Notes under the pieces: model-generated | Seen by the model: the letters and a program-made list of their open reading frames with translations, nothing else | The model's database searches: none | Told to the model about the DNA's origin: nothing | Program-made: the position numbers and the translations under genes | In this document: positions 1 to 7,036 of the stretch, in pieces | How the letters are laid out: every line of letters begins with the position of its first letter | Numbering within the stretch: position 1 is the stretch's first letter | DNA from: Darwinimomas sp045600945 | GTDB lineage: Bacteria > Bacillota > Clostridia > Lachnospirales > Lachnospiraceae | Length of the DNA stretch: 56,590 nucleotides | Reading direction: 5' to 3' | NCBI GenBank assembly: GCA_045600945.1 | Contig: JAZRYX010000049.1 | Location: 1-56,590 of the forward strand

Positions 1-1
1 C

Positions 2-280
2 AGAGAAAGAGAACCGATGCCGGTGACGATAGGTCTGGCAAAATATCCGCACGAAATATTAAATGAGATGGCAGAAGAAGGCGTAGATATTGATTCGCTT
101 GATGCACTCAAACTTGCGCTGCAGGCAGGTTCATCCAAAGCAGTTAATATGGTTCTTATGGGAAGACTTTCGAAATACTTTAATTTCCCGGAAGAGGAAT
201 GGATGACGGCGCTTATGGCCACGGTAAAACCGGCAACATATGAAATCAATGAAAAGGCATTCAGATTCGGAAGAGAGTAA
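2..280 (+). CDS. iorB: Indolepyruvate:ferredoxin oxidoreductase beta subunit, C-terminal part
   Basis: The reading frame is open from the window edge, so only the last 92 or so codons are present. The visible part matches the C-terminal end of the IorB/pyruvate-oxidoreductase gamma-type domain: a segment on gene dosage of the form AVNMVLMGRLSKYF, then a W-containing helix and the ending VNEKAFRFGRE-like motif (here INEKAFRFGRE). IorB works with IorA to oxidise aryl pyruvates to aryl-acetyl-CoA with ferredoxin as acceptor in anaerobes. The ATG at 17 is internal, since the open frame and the alignable sequence continue upstream. A hairpin follows the stop. Family assignment is from remembered motif similarity on a partial protein. 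Confidence 0.72.
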   Translation, partial: REREPMPVTIGLAKYPHEILNEMAEEGVDIDSLDALKLALQAGSSKAVNMVLMGRLSKYFNFPEEEWMTALMATVKPATYEINEKAFRFGRE

Positions 281-315
281 AAAGCCGACGATGAGGGTCA
301 TACTTAAACAAAATA

Positions 316-348
316 AAGAGAGCGGAGTTTTCGGGACTCCGCTCTCTT
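316..348. terminator. Bidirectional intrinsic terminator between iorB and the symporter
   Basis: A 13-bp perfect stem (316-328 with 336-348) and a 7-nt loop lie between two convergent genes. On the minus strand the stem is followed by a U-rich tract (TTTATTTTGTTT), so it best serves the leftward symporter gene; on the plus strand the tail is only A/T-rich. Confidence 0.85.
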
Positions 349-362
349 AAATATATAAAGTT

Positions 363-1778
363 TTATTTGTCCCGATTCTTAAATACCGATACTACCACTG
401 CACCCAAAGCGAAGAGTGCAAGGGCGTTCGGGATAACCATGAGGTTATTGAACATGTCGGTAAGCTCCCAAACTGTATCGTTCTGAGCAATCGTTCCGAG
501 AAATACAAATACAAGAGCGATTATCGAATAAACGATTCGGCATGCTTTTGGATTCTTCTTTCCGAACAGATAGTTGGCATTGATGCGACCGAAGAGGTTC
601 CAGCCGAGTATCGTTGAGAAAGCAAAGAACAGAAGACATACAGCTACGAAAATGGCACCGAACTTAACTCCGAAGACACTGCCGAAAGCTGTCTGTGCCA
701 GATTTGCCTTACTGATTCCTTCCGGGATGACGTACTGACCTGTTGACATAACTACGCTTTCATTAAGCGGACCGTCAGGTGTGTAAAGTGTTGAGATGAT
801 AACAAGTGCGTTAAGTGTAAGAACTACGAATGTATCAATAAATACACCGGTCATGGCTACGACACCCTGCTCATGAGGATTCTTAACCTGAGCGAGTGCA
901 TGTGCGTGAGGTGTTGAACCCATACCGGCTTCATTGGAGAAAAGACCTCTCTTAGCACCCTGGCTTATCGCTGTCTTGATTGCATATCCGAAACCGCCTC
1001 CGATAAGAGCCTGCGGCTGGAATGCATACTTAAAGATCATGCCGAATGTTGTCGGAATATATTTGATTCTGATTATAAGAACCAGAATAGCACCTAAGAT
1101 AAATATTGTTGCCATAACAGGAACGATCTTCTCTGTAGCTGATGCAAGTCGATCAACGCCTCCGAGGAATATGATCGCGCAGATGACAACAAGGATGATT
1201 CCGATGATCCATGCAGGGATACCGAAAGCACTCTCCATGTTTGATCCGATTGAATTGGACTGAACCATACATCCCATGAAACCGAGGGCAAGTATGATAG
1301 CTACTGCGAAGAATCCGGCAAGGAACTTACCGAAGCCGCCCTTAAAAGCCTTGCGAATGTAGTAAACAGGTCCGCCGTGAATCTCACCGTTTTCATCAAC
1401 TTCACGGGTTGTTATCGCAAGCGTAGCCTCTGCATAAATTGTTGCCATTCCGAAAAATGCGATGACCCACATCCAGAAGATAGCTCCGGGACCACCTGTA
1501 AGGATGGCACCTGATGCACCGACGATATTTCCGGTACCTACCTGTGCTGCGATAGCAGTGGCAAGAGCCTGGAAAGAACTCATTGAATTTTTGTCTTTCT
1601 TACCGTTCAGATTGATGTTTCCGAAAGTCTTTTTCATGCCTTCACCGAAGCAGCGAATCTGAACGAAACCTGTCTTGATCGAATAGAAAAGTCCGACACC
1701 GATAAGCAGGAAAATCAGAATGTAGTCCGACAGATATTTATTGACTGTCGCCGCGAAATTAAATACAGCTTGTTCCAT
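363..1778 (-). CDS. Sodium:alanine/glycine symporter family protein (AGCS)
   Basis: A 471-residue polytopic membrane protein of the AGCS family, which couples Na+ entry to uptake of alanine or glycine. The family signature GTGNIVG sits at residues 81-87, followed by a GGPGAIFWMWV segment at 95-105; about ten hydrophobic segments run to the C-terminus. Length is normal for the family. GGGAGGAAG lies 7 nt before the ATG. The gene is monocistronic between the terminator at 316-348 and a glycine riboswitch with its own promoter, so glycine is the likely substrate or signal. The riboswitch makes a glycine/alanine role more likely than the glutamine role reported for some relatives. Confidence 0.93.
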   Translation of the reverse strand: MEQAVFNFAATVNKYLSDYILIFLLIGVGLFYSIKTGFVQIRCFGEGMKKTFGNINLNGKKDKNSMSSFQALATAIAAQVGTGNIVGASGAILTGGPGAIFWMWVIAFFGMATIYAEATLAITTREVDENGEIHGGPVYYIRKAFKGGFGKFLAGFFAVAIILALGFMGCMVQSNSIGSNMESAFGIPAWIIGIILVVICAIIFLGGVDRLASATEKIVPVMATIFILGAILVLIIRIKYIPTTFGMIFKYAFQPQALIGGGFGYAIKTAISQGAKRGLFSNEAGMGSTPHAHALAQVKNPHEQGVVAMTGVFIDTFVVLTLNALVIISTLYTPDGPLNESVVMSTGQYVIPEGISKANLAQTAFGSVFGVKFGAIFVAVCLLFFAFSTILGWNLFGRINANYLFGKKNPKACRIVYSIIALVFVFLGTIAQNDTVWELTDMFNNLMVIPNALALFALGAVVVSVFKNRDK

Positions 1779-1800
1779 AATACACTTCCTCCCAAATCAT

Positions 1801-1981
1801 AAATAAAAAAGAGCTCCGCACGGGCGCTCTGAAGATAACAGCTTGACATACAAAATGTCCTGCTCTGTCCTTTTGCCTGAGAGATTCAACGCATAGCGTT
1901 TTGCACCTTCGGCACCCGATCGAACGGGGTTCTCCAGAGGGTCCTCCACTTCCGGTCGCAAAACTTCCGAAAGCTTCAACG
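1801..1981 (-). promoter_or_regulatory. Glycine riboswitch with expression-platform terminator
   Basis: Reading the minus strand, about 1981 to 1860 holds the glycine aptamer hallmarks: CTGGAGAACCCC, GGTGCCGAAGGTGCAAA and then TCTCAGGCAAAAGGACAGA (within 1863-1883). Only one full aptamer is seen. It is followed by a short hairpin (GACATTTTGTATGTC) that may be the remnant second aptamer of a singlet-type switch. Downstream, 1810-1830 forms a terminator stem AGAGC...GCTCT, with a run of U at 1801-1809, just ahead of the symporter ribosome site. Family knowledge: glycine binding usually turns such genes on; here an ON transcriptional switch is inferred. Confidence 0.93.
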
Positions 1982-1991
1982 TACGTGAGTT

Positions 1992-2020
1992 AATATATCA
2001 TTTTGCTTTTGGGTTGTCAA
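1992..2020 (-). promoter_or_regulatory. Promoter of the glycine riboswitch-symporter transcript
   Basis: The minus strand reads TTGACA (2015-2020), a 17-nt spacer and TATATT (1992-1997), placing the transcript start a few bases before the aptamer. Confidence 0.88.
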
Positions 2021-2064
2021 GCTGATGAAGTAATACGGTGCCACCGAAGTGACACCGCATATTA

Positions 2065-2913
2065 TTAATATTCAACTTCCTCGCTCAGAGGTCTTTCAAG
2101 CAGCTCCGGGTTCTCAAGGAGCTTTCTGAGCAACTGGACAGTTCTTGAGTAATAATATCCGTCGGCGATTCGCTCGTCTATGATGAGGTTTATCTCGACG
2201 CTGTCCCTGAGGGTTTCATTTCCCTCTTCATCCATGAATTTACGCTTTCTTATATCACCGATGACTACGAAAACCGAGCAGGTTCCCCAGTTGGTGAGGT
2301 GATGATATCCGGCGTGAAGCTTTATGGATCCGAGATTCGTAAGCACGATGGCATGCTGGTAAGGATCGGTCTCGATGACCGACTTCGGCATCCATCCGTG
2401 TCGATCCGCCATACGGGCGAAAAATCCGACTATCTGCAGCAGGAAATCCGGAAGCTTATTAAGAGTATCCATGCTTTCGGTGGAAGGATCCTTGGAATCA
2501 CTTCGGCAGAAAGAAACCTGCTTGTAGATCTGGTCGTGAATCGTGTCTATAGTATCATCAGGTTTTGCATGAATGGAAGCCAGAGCCTCATCACTTTCAT
2601 CCTCAAAGATTTTTTTGATGGTAAATGCTGCCGACACCTCATTTCTCTGATAGAGCCTCATCCTGGTGATGAAACGATTCATCTTCGGACGAAGAGTAAG
2701 CACCTTGAGCATAGTCACTACTACGACCTGAAACAGCTTGTATTTATAAACCGGGTTGCCGGCATTTTTCTTTTCCAGATATTTGTTGATATTGGTGATA
2801 TCGATGACTTCCGTGATGAATGCTTCATTGTCGCATCTGTTCGGATACATAAGCGGCATGATAGTATGCATAGAATCAACATTTTTAAGTCTGACTCCGT
2901 CTCGTCTTCCCAT
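2065..2913 (-). CDS. CAT/2-oxoacid dehydrogenase E2-like acyltransferase domain protein, catalytic His replaced
   Basis: 282 residues resembling the catalytic domain of dihydrolipoamide acyltransferases and chloramphenicol acetyltransferase, with no lipoyl domain. Visible family features are a VVVVTMLKVLTLRPKMNRFI segment, a HLTNWGTCSVF segment corresponding to the E2 'TISNLG' strand, and the C-terminal block LIIDERIADGYYY (DERIADG at 246-252) followed by LRKLLENPELL. In active enzymes this block reads DHRxxDG; here Glu247 stands in place of the catalytic His. The start at 2913 is chosen because GGGAGGAA lies 6 nt before it; an earlier in-frame ATG at 2958 has no ribosome site. It lies 57 nt downstream of a PlsC-like gene in the same direction. 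Function is unknown; it may be a non-catalytic or differently acting relative. Confidence 0.75.
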   Translation of the reverse strand: MGRRDGVRLKNVDSMHTIMPLMYPNRCDNEAFITEVIDITNINKYLEKKNAGNPVYKYKLFQVVVVTMLKVLTLRPKMNRFITRMRLYQRNEVSAAFTIKKIFEDESDEALASIHAKPDDTIDTIHDQIYKQVSFCRSDSKDPSTESMDTLNKLPDFLLQIVGFFARMADRHGWMPKSVIETDPYQHAIVLTNLGSIKLHAGYHHLTNWGTCSVFVVIGDIRKRKFMDEEGNETLRDSVEINLIIDERIADGYYYSRTVQLLRKLLENPELLERPLSEEVEY

Positions 2914-2970
2914 TTTTATTCCTCCCTGTGTCGAAAACACACATTTCCATTTTATCACACAATTCCGGAT

Positions 2971-3699
2971 TTATACATTTTCCGGATATTTATCTTTGGA
3001 GACATTTTCAAAAGGCACTACGGTATGTCTCGGAAGTCCCCGGCCGATCTCAGTGACAGCATCCATAAGATATTCGGAGATGCGCACACGTTCATCGTGC
3101 GCAGATTTGGTCGAATCATAATATGTCGGCTTTCCGAAGTATATCTTTTTAAATGCCGGGCAGACATACATAGGTACGAAAGGTATCTCCTTACCGGTAT
3201 CTTTATAATAAAGACGGGCAACGTCAATAAAACCCTTCTGAAATTCAAAAACTATATTGTTATGAGGTACATGAGACTCCGCAAAGATTATGACATCCTG
3301 ACCGTTTTTAAGAGCAGCCACGGAATCTTTGAAAGTCTTCGATATACGTTTGTCATGATATACGCCTATGGTATCGGCAGACTGAAATATGCAGACCGCA
3401 AAAGGAGCGATGATATACGAAAGGATTTTAAAAAACCACCTGATGCCGGCGGGCTTTAATGACCAGAAATCCTTGTAGGCATATGCCGGTACTTCTTTCA
3501 TGTGCATCATCTCACCTATGCACCATATGCGCTTTGCCCTGGGATAGTACAGCATATTGGCTATCGGTCCGTGCATCTGACAGTGATTTGATACGACGAT
3601 GCAAGGTCCGACGGGAAGATGCTCCTGTCCGACATATTCCGTTTTCGGATAAAACAGCTTTACGAAGAAATAAAATATTTTGTAAACTATCATTTTCAT
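2971..3699 (-). CDS. PlsC-like lysophospholipid acyltransferase family protein with altered motifs
   Basis: 242 residues with an N-terminal hydrophobic helix and the fold order of glycerolipid acyltransferases. The motif I equivalent is NHCQMHG (N38-G44), where the family HX4D motif has Gly44 instead of Asp. The motif III equivalent is FAES at 139-142 instead of FPEG, followed by a PFVPMYV strand near 173-179. Such enzymes transfer acyl chains to lysophosphatidate at the membrane; the loss of the HX4D Asp makes classical catalysis doubtful. It is the first gene of a two-gene leftward unit with the E2-like gene. Substrate unknown. Confidence 0.75.
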   Translation of the reverse strand: MKMIVYKIFYFFVKLFYPKTEYVGQEHLPVGPCIVVSNHCQMHGPIANMLYYPRAKRIWCIGEMMHMKEVPAYAYKDFWSLKPAGIRWFFKILSYIIAPFAVCIFQSADTIGVYHDKRISKTFKDSVAALKNGQDVIIFAESHVPHNNIVFEFQKGFIDVARLYYKDTGKEIPFVPMYVCPAFKKIYFGKPTYYDSTKSAHDERVRISEYLMDAVTEIGRGLPRHTVVPFENVSKDKYPENV

Positions 3700-3729
3700 G
3701 TCTACATTGTACCATATTAATATGTAAAC

Positions 3730-3758
3730 TTGACTGAAATATACCTGTAAGGTATTAT
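3730..3758 (+). promoter_or_regulatory. Promoter of the small membrane peptide-CorC operon
   Basis: TTGACT (3730-3735), 17-nt spacer, TATTAT (3753-3758). The predicted start of transcription falls at about 3764-3766, which coincides with the ATG at 3766. Confidence 0.75.
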
Positions 3759-3765
3759 TTACTGT

Positions 3766-3897
3766 ATGGACAAAGGTGTTATAATTGCACTTTCGGCATT
3801 GGCCGCAATAGTGCTCATTACATTAATAATCGTGATCGTGGTAGCTTCGACAGTGTCATCACATGAGAGCAGACCGGAGGATGGTGAGAATTCATAA
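3766..3897 (+). CDS. 43-residue single-pass membrane peptide, possibly leaderless
   Basis: A 43-codon frame beginning MDKGVIIALSALAAIVLI. One long hydrophobic segment (residues 5-30) is followed by a short charged tail ending in DGENS. Its stop overlaps the start of the next gene (TAATG), the arrangement of translationally coupled genes. No Shine-Dalgarno is in reach (an AAGG lies 13 nt upstream), and the promoter -10 box ends 7 nt before the ATG, so a leaderless mRNA is inferred. The function is unknown; the context suggests an accessory peptide of the CorC-type transporters. Confidence 0.6.
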   Translation: MDKGVIIALSALAAIVLITLIIVIVVASTVSSHESRPEDGENS

Positions 3898-4922
3898 TGG
3901 ATGATGGCAGTCGAGCGTCGCTCATATTCGTACTTGTGCTGATCCTGATGGCGGCATTTTTTGCTGTTGCAGAGACGGCACTTTCTTCAGTTTCAAAGAA
4001 CCGTGTCAAAATCGCCGCAGACCGCGGAGACAGCAGAGCTAAAAACGCACTGTTTGTCCTGGACAACTTCGACCGCGCGATAACGACACTTCTTATCTGC
4101 ACCAATATCGTGCATATCGCTGCGGCAACCATAGTGACGGTTGCGGTCACCAGGATATGGGGACTTTCAGCAGTCACCCTCAGCACAATCGTTATGACGA
4201 TAGTGATTTTCTTTGCGGGTGAAATGCTTCCGAAAAGCATAGCAAAAAAGAACAGCATGAAGTTCGCGCTTGCAACAGCGGGGACTGTTAAGTTTTTCAT
4301 GGTCATATTCAAACCATTGTCGGCGCTTCTTACCAAAATAGGTCAGGCGGCGGCAGCGGCTACCGGTGCGGAACCCGAGATCACGGTCACGGAAGATGAA
4401 CTGGTAGATATCATCGAGGATATGGAAGAGGAAGGTTCGATAGATGAGGATCAGAGCAATCTCCTTCAGGCTGCGATGGATTTCGACGATACGAGAGTCA
4501 AGAAAATCATGACTCCCGTCGGAGATATGGTCGGGATAGATATAAACGCCGCACCGGAAGAGATATATGAAATCATCAAAGACAGCAATCACTCAAGGCT
4601 TCCTGTTTATAAAGACGGACGCGATAATATAGTCGGCATGATTCAGATACGTAAGTACATGAAGAAATATCTGAAAAATCACAGCTATCCGAATATCCGC
4701 AAACTCATGGACAGAGTTTATTTTGTCGGAAGAAACGTTAAGATAGATGAACTTCTTGAACGCATGTCGAGAAGAAAACTCAACATGTCCGTAATAGTCG
4801 GTAAAGACGGAAAGTCACTCGGTATCGTTACGGTAGAGGATATTCTTGAGGAACTCGTCGGCGAGATATACGATGAGGAGGATAATGTTCCCGGAAATAT
4901 GAAAGGCGGTGACAAGTCATGA
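3897..4922 (+). CDS. CNNM/CBS-domain (HlyC/CorC family) transporter, short form
   Basis: 341 residues: an N-terminal DUF21/CNNM membrane domain with four hydrophobic segments (about 7-150, including FAVAETALSSVSKNR) and a paired CBS module from about 195 to 325 (HSRLPVYKD, IVGMI, VTVEDILEELVGEIYDEED). It stops before the C-terminal CorC_HlyC domain that its downstream neighbour retains. Family members are linked to Mg2+ or Co2+ homeostasis; the ligand here cannot be told. The ATG overlaps the preceding stop by one base, and a GGTGAG lies 8 nt upstream. It overlaps the next gene by ATGA. Confidence 0.92.
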   Translation: MDDGSRASLIFVLVLILMAAFFAVAETALSSVSKNRVKIAADRGDSRAKNALFVLDNFDRAITTLLICTNIVHIAAATIVTVAVTRIWGLSAVTLSTIVMTIVIFFAGEMLPKSIAKKNSMKFALATAGTVKFFMVIFKPLSALLTKIGQAAAAATGAEPEITVTEDELVDIIEDMEEEGSIDEDQSNLLQAAMDFDDTRVKKIMTPVGDMVGIDINAAPEEIYEIIKDSNHSRLPVYKDGRDNIVGMIQIRKYMKKYLKNHSYPNIRKLMDRVYFVGRNVKIDELLERMSRRKLNMSVIVGKDGKSLGIVTVEDILEELVGEIYDEEDNVPGNMKGGDKS

Positions 4923-6211
4923 TGATCGCTCTTATCATACTCGGAATAACAGCCTGCATAATCGGATCGCATTTCTTCTCATCATCCGAGATGAGTTATT
5001 CATCCTGCAGCGAGATAAGACTCTCGCATGAAGCCGAGAATGCACCGTCGGAACGTATCCGCAGACATGCAAGAAAAGCGCTTTATATAGTCAATCATTT
5101 TGACCGTGCACTGAGCACGATACTTATCGGAAACAACCTGGTCAATGTAGCAAGCTCATCACTTGCTTCGGTTCTCGTAATCATGATTACGGGCAGTGAC
5201 GACAAGACATGGATAGCGACAGTGGTCATGACGCTTCTTGTTATCATTTTCGGAGAAACCATTCCGAAAATCATCGCGAAGAAGAAACCGAATACACTTG
5301 CCATAGCTTATGCACCGTTTATTCGTCTTTTGATGATCATCTTCTTCCCTATCGTATGGGTAGTGGTTAAACTGGTCGATCTTTTCACCAAAGGTGTTAA
5401 GGAAGAGGGTGCGGCAGATGAGGATGAATCGGTCGAGGAGCTTCAGTCCATGATAGAGACTGCCGAAGATGAAGGTATACTTGAAAAAGATCAGAGTGAG
5501 CTTTTGCAAAATGCCATCGATTTCGCCGACACATCGGCATCTGAAGTAATGACGGCAAGAGTCGATATGGATGCGATAGATATAGATGATCCTATGAGCG
5601 AGATAATAAAGATCGCAAATAAGACGAGATACTCGCGTCTGCCGATATACAAGGATTCTATCGACAATATCATAGGTATACTGCATATGAACAGATTCTT
5701 TAGAGCGCTTATGGATGAAGATGATGTTGATATCAGAAAACTCAACAATGAGCCCTGCTTCGTATATAAAGCAATGAAACTCCCGGAGGTGCTGGATGCT
5801 CTGCGCAAAGCCAACCAGAACATGGCCATAGTTACGGATGAATATGGCGGCACAGCGGGAATCATAACAGTTGAGGACGTTCTTGAGGAAATAGTCGGTG
5901 AGATATGGGATGAGAACGACGAGATAGAGCAGGAATCCGTTAAACTCGGTGAAAATGAATACGAAGTTGACGGAGACATGAATATATATGATTTCTTTGA
6001 ACTTATGGGATTTGATGAAGATGATGCAGATGAGTTCGAGTCGGAAACAGCAGGCGGGTGGATGATAGAGATGCTCGGGCATTATCCTAAGGAAGGTGAG
6101 GTTCTTGAGTATGAGAGTCCTTCGCATGAGGAGACAAAAGAAATCATTGAGCTTACTGCGCTTAAAATAAGCGATCGCAGAGTTGAGAAAATTGATGTAA
6201 AGATAAAATAG
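4919..6211 (+). CDS. CNNM/CBS-domain (HlyC/CorC family) transporter, full-length form
   Basis: 430 residues, a paralogue of the upstream gene: DUF21/CNNM membrane domain (1-150, with FFSSSEMSYSSCSE), CBS pair (about 195-330, YSRLPIYKD, IIGIL, GGTAGIITVEDVLEEIVGEIWDE) and a C-terminal CorC_HlyC domain (about 345-425, containing YEVDGDMNIYDF and ETAGGWMIEMLGHYPKEGE). Predicted membrane divalent-cation efflux or sensing protein. The start overlaps the previous stop as ATGA, so the pair is co-translated. A promoter for the next gene overlaps its 3' end. Confidence 0.93.
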   Translation: MMIALIILGITACIIGSHFFSSSEMSYSSCSEIRLSHEAENAPSERIRRHARKALYIVNHFDRALSTILIGNNLVNVASSSLASVLVIMITGSDDKTWIATVVMTLLVIIFGETIPKIIAKKKPNTLAIAYAPFIRLLMIIFFPIVWVVVKLVDLFTKGVKEEGAADEDESVEELQSMIETAEDEGILEKDQSELLQNAIDFADTSASEVMTARVDMDAIDIDDPMSEIIKIANKTRYSRLPIYKDSIDNIIGILHMNRFFRALMDEDDVDIRKLNNEPCFVYKAMKLPEVLDALRKANQNMAIVTDEYGGTAGIITVEDVLEEIVGEIWDENDEIEQESVKLGENEYEVDGDMNIYDFFELMGFDEDDADEFESETAGGWMIEMLGHYPKEGEVLEYESPSHEETKEIIELTALKISDRRVEKIDVKIK

Positions 6212-6220
6212 TGGTATACT
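6192..6220 (+). promoter_or_regulatory. Promoter of the S1-domain protein gene
   Basis: TTGATG (6192-6197), 17-nt spacer, TATACT (6215-6220); it overlaps the last codons of the CorC-type gene and gives a leader of about 55 nt ending in GGAGGT. Confidence 0.8.
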
Positions 6221-6281
6221 AATATGGTTCGCGGTATGCGAGCATTTACATAATAAATAAAAAGTTATAGGAGGTTTCGTC

Positions 6282-7022
6282 ATGGCTGAGGAGACAATGA
6301 AAGATTTTGAAAAGGAGATTGCTGAGTCATTCAAGAGCAAAAAGCAGATGGAAGACGCAGACGCAGGCAAGTGGGAAAAATTCGCGAAAATGTTAGAAGA
6401 TGGTGAGAAGATCACTGTTACGGTTGCAGAGGCTGTTAAGGGTGGTGTTGTTGCTATGGTTGATGAGATACGTGGATTTATTCCTGCAAGTCATCTGTCA
6501 ACTCAGCATGTTGAGAATCTCGAGGACTTTGTAAATAAAGAAATCGAAGTTATTCTTGTTACGGTTGACCAGGAGAAGAAGAGACTGGTTATGAGCCACA
6601 GAGAACTTGAGAAGGCTGCACGCAAGGTAGGTAAGTCAGCAAAGCTTGCTGCCATCAATGTAGGCGATGTTATCAAGGGTAAGGTTGAAACGCTCAAGGA
6701 CTACGGCGCATTCATCGATCTGGGTGACGGCGTAAGCGGACTTCTTCATGTATCTCAGATCGCTTATAAGAGAGTAAAGACACCGGCTGATGTTCTTAAA
6801 GAAGGACAGGAAGTAGAAACCAAGGTTATCGGCAAAGATAACGGCAAGATCTCTCTTTCAATGAAGGCTCTTCAGGAAGCACCTGCAGGATATGAGGAGA
6901 AAGCTCCGCGTGAGGGACGTCCTTCAAGAGGCGATGATGCATCAGACGGATTTAAGTATGAAGAAAAAGGCAAGGCAGTAACAAGCCTCGGAGATATCCT
7001 TAAGGGGATCAAACTTAATTAA
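6282..7022 (+). CDS. S1 RNA-binding domain protein (two S1 domains)
   Basis: 246 residues with two S1/OB domains at about 41-106 and 126-195. The second is canonical (GDVIKGKVETLKDYGAFIDLGDGVSGLLHVSQI...ISLSMK); the first is also clear (VKGGVVAMVDEIRGFIPASHL). The C-terminal 50 residues are charged and probably disordered. Much shorter than Gram-negative ribosomal protein S1 and similar to the two- to four-domain S1-like proteins of Firmicutes, so a role in mRNA binding or translation is inferred. AGGAGGT lies 7 nt before the ATG. The next gene follows after 14 nt. Confidence 0.88.
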   Translation: MAEETMKDFEKEIAESFKSKKQMEDADAGKWEKFAKMLEDGEKITVTVAEAVKGGVVAMVDEIRGFIPASHLSTQHVENLEDFVNKEIEVILVTVDQEKKRLVMSHRELEKAARKVGKSAKLAAINVGDVIKGKVETLKDYGAFIDLGDGVSGLLHVSQIAYKRVKTPADVLKEGQEVETKVIGKDNGKISLSMKALQEAPAGYEEKAPREGRPSRGDDASDGFKYEEKGKAVTSLGDILKGIKLN

Positions 7023-7036
7023 TCTGGAGATAAAAT

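Noticed and set aside
1797..1979. A 60-codon frame leftward ahead of the symporter
   Set aside because: It lies wholly in the glycine riboswitch and its terminator; no ribosome site.
2299..3459. A 386-codon open frame on the plus strand
   Set aside because: It is antisense to both acyltransferase-like genes, has no recognisable domain, and the minus-strand frames have ribosome sites and family motifs.
5159..6415. A 418-codon open frame on the minus strand
   Set aside because: It is the shadow of the second CorC-type gene; its composition (Ser/Ile/Phe/His-rich) is that of an antisense frame and it crosses the S1 gene promoter.
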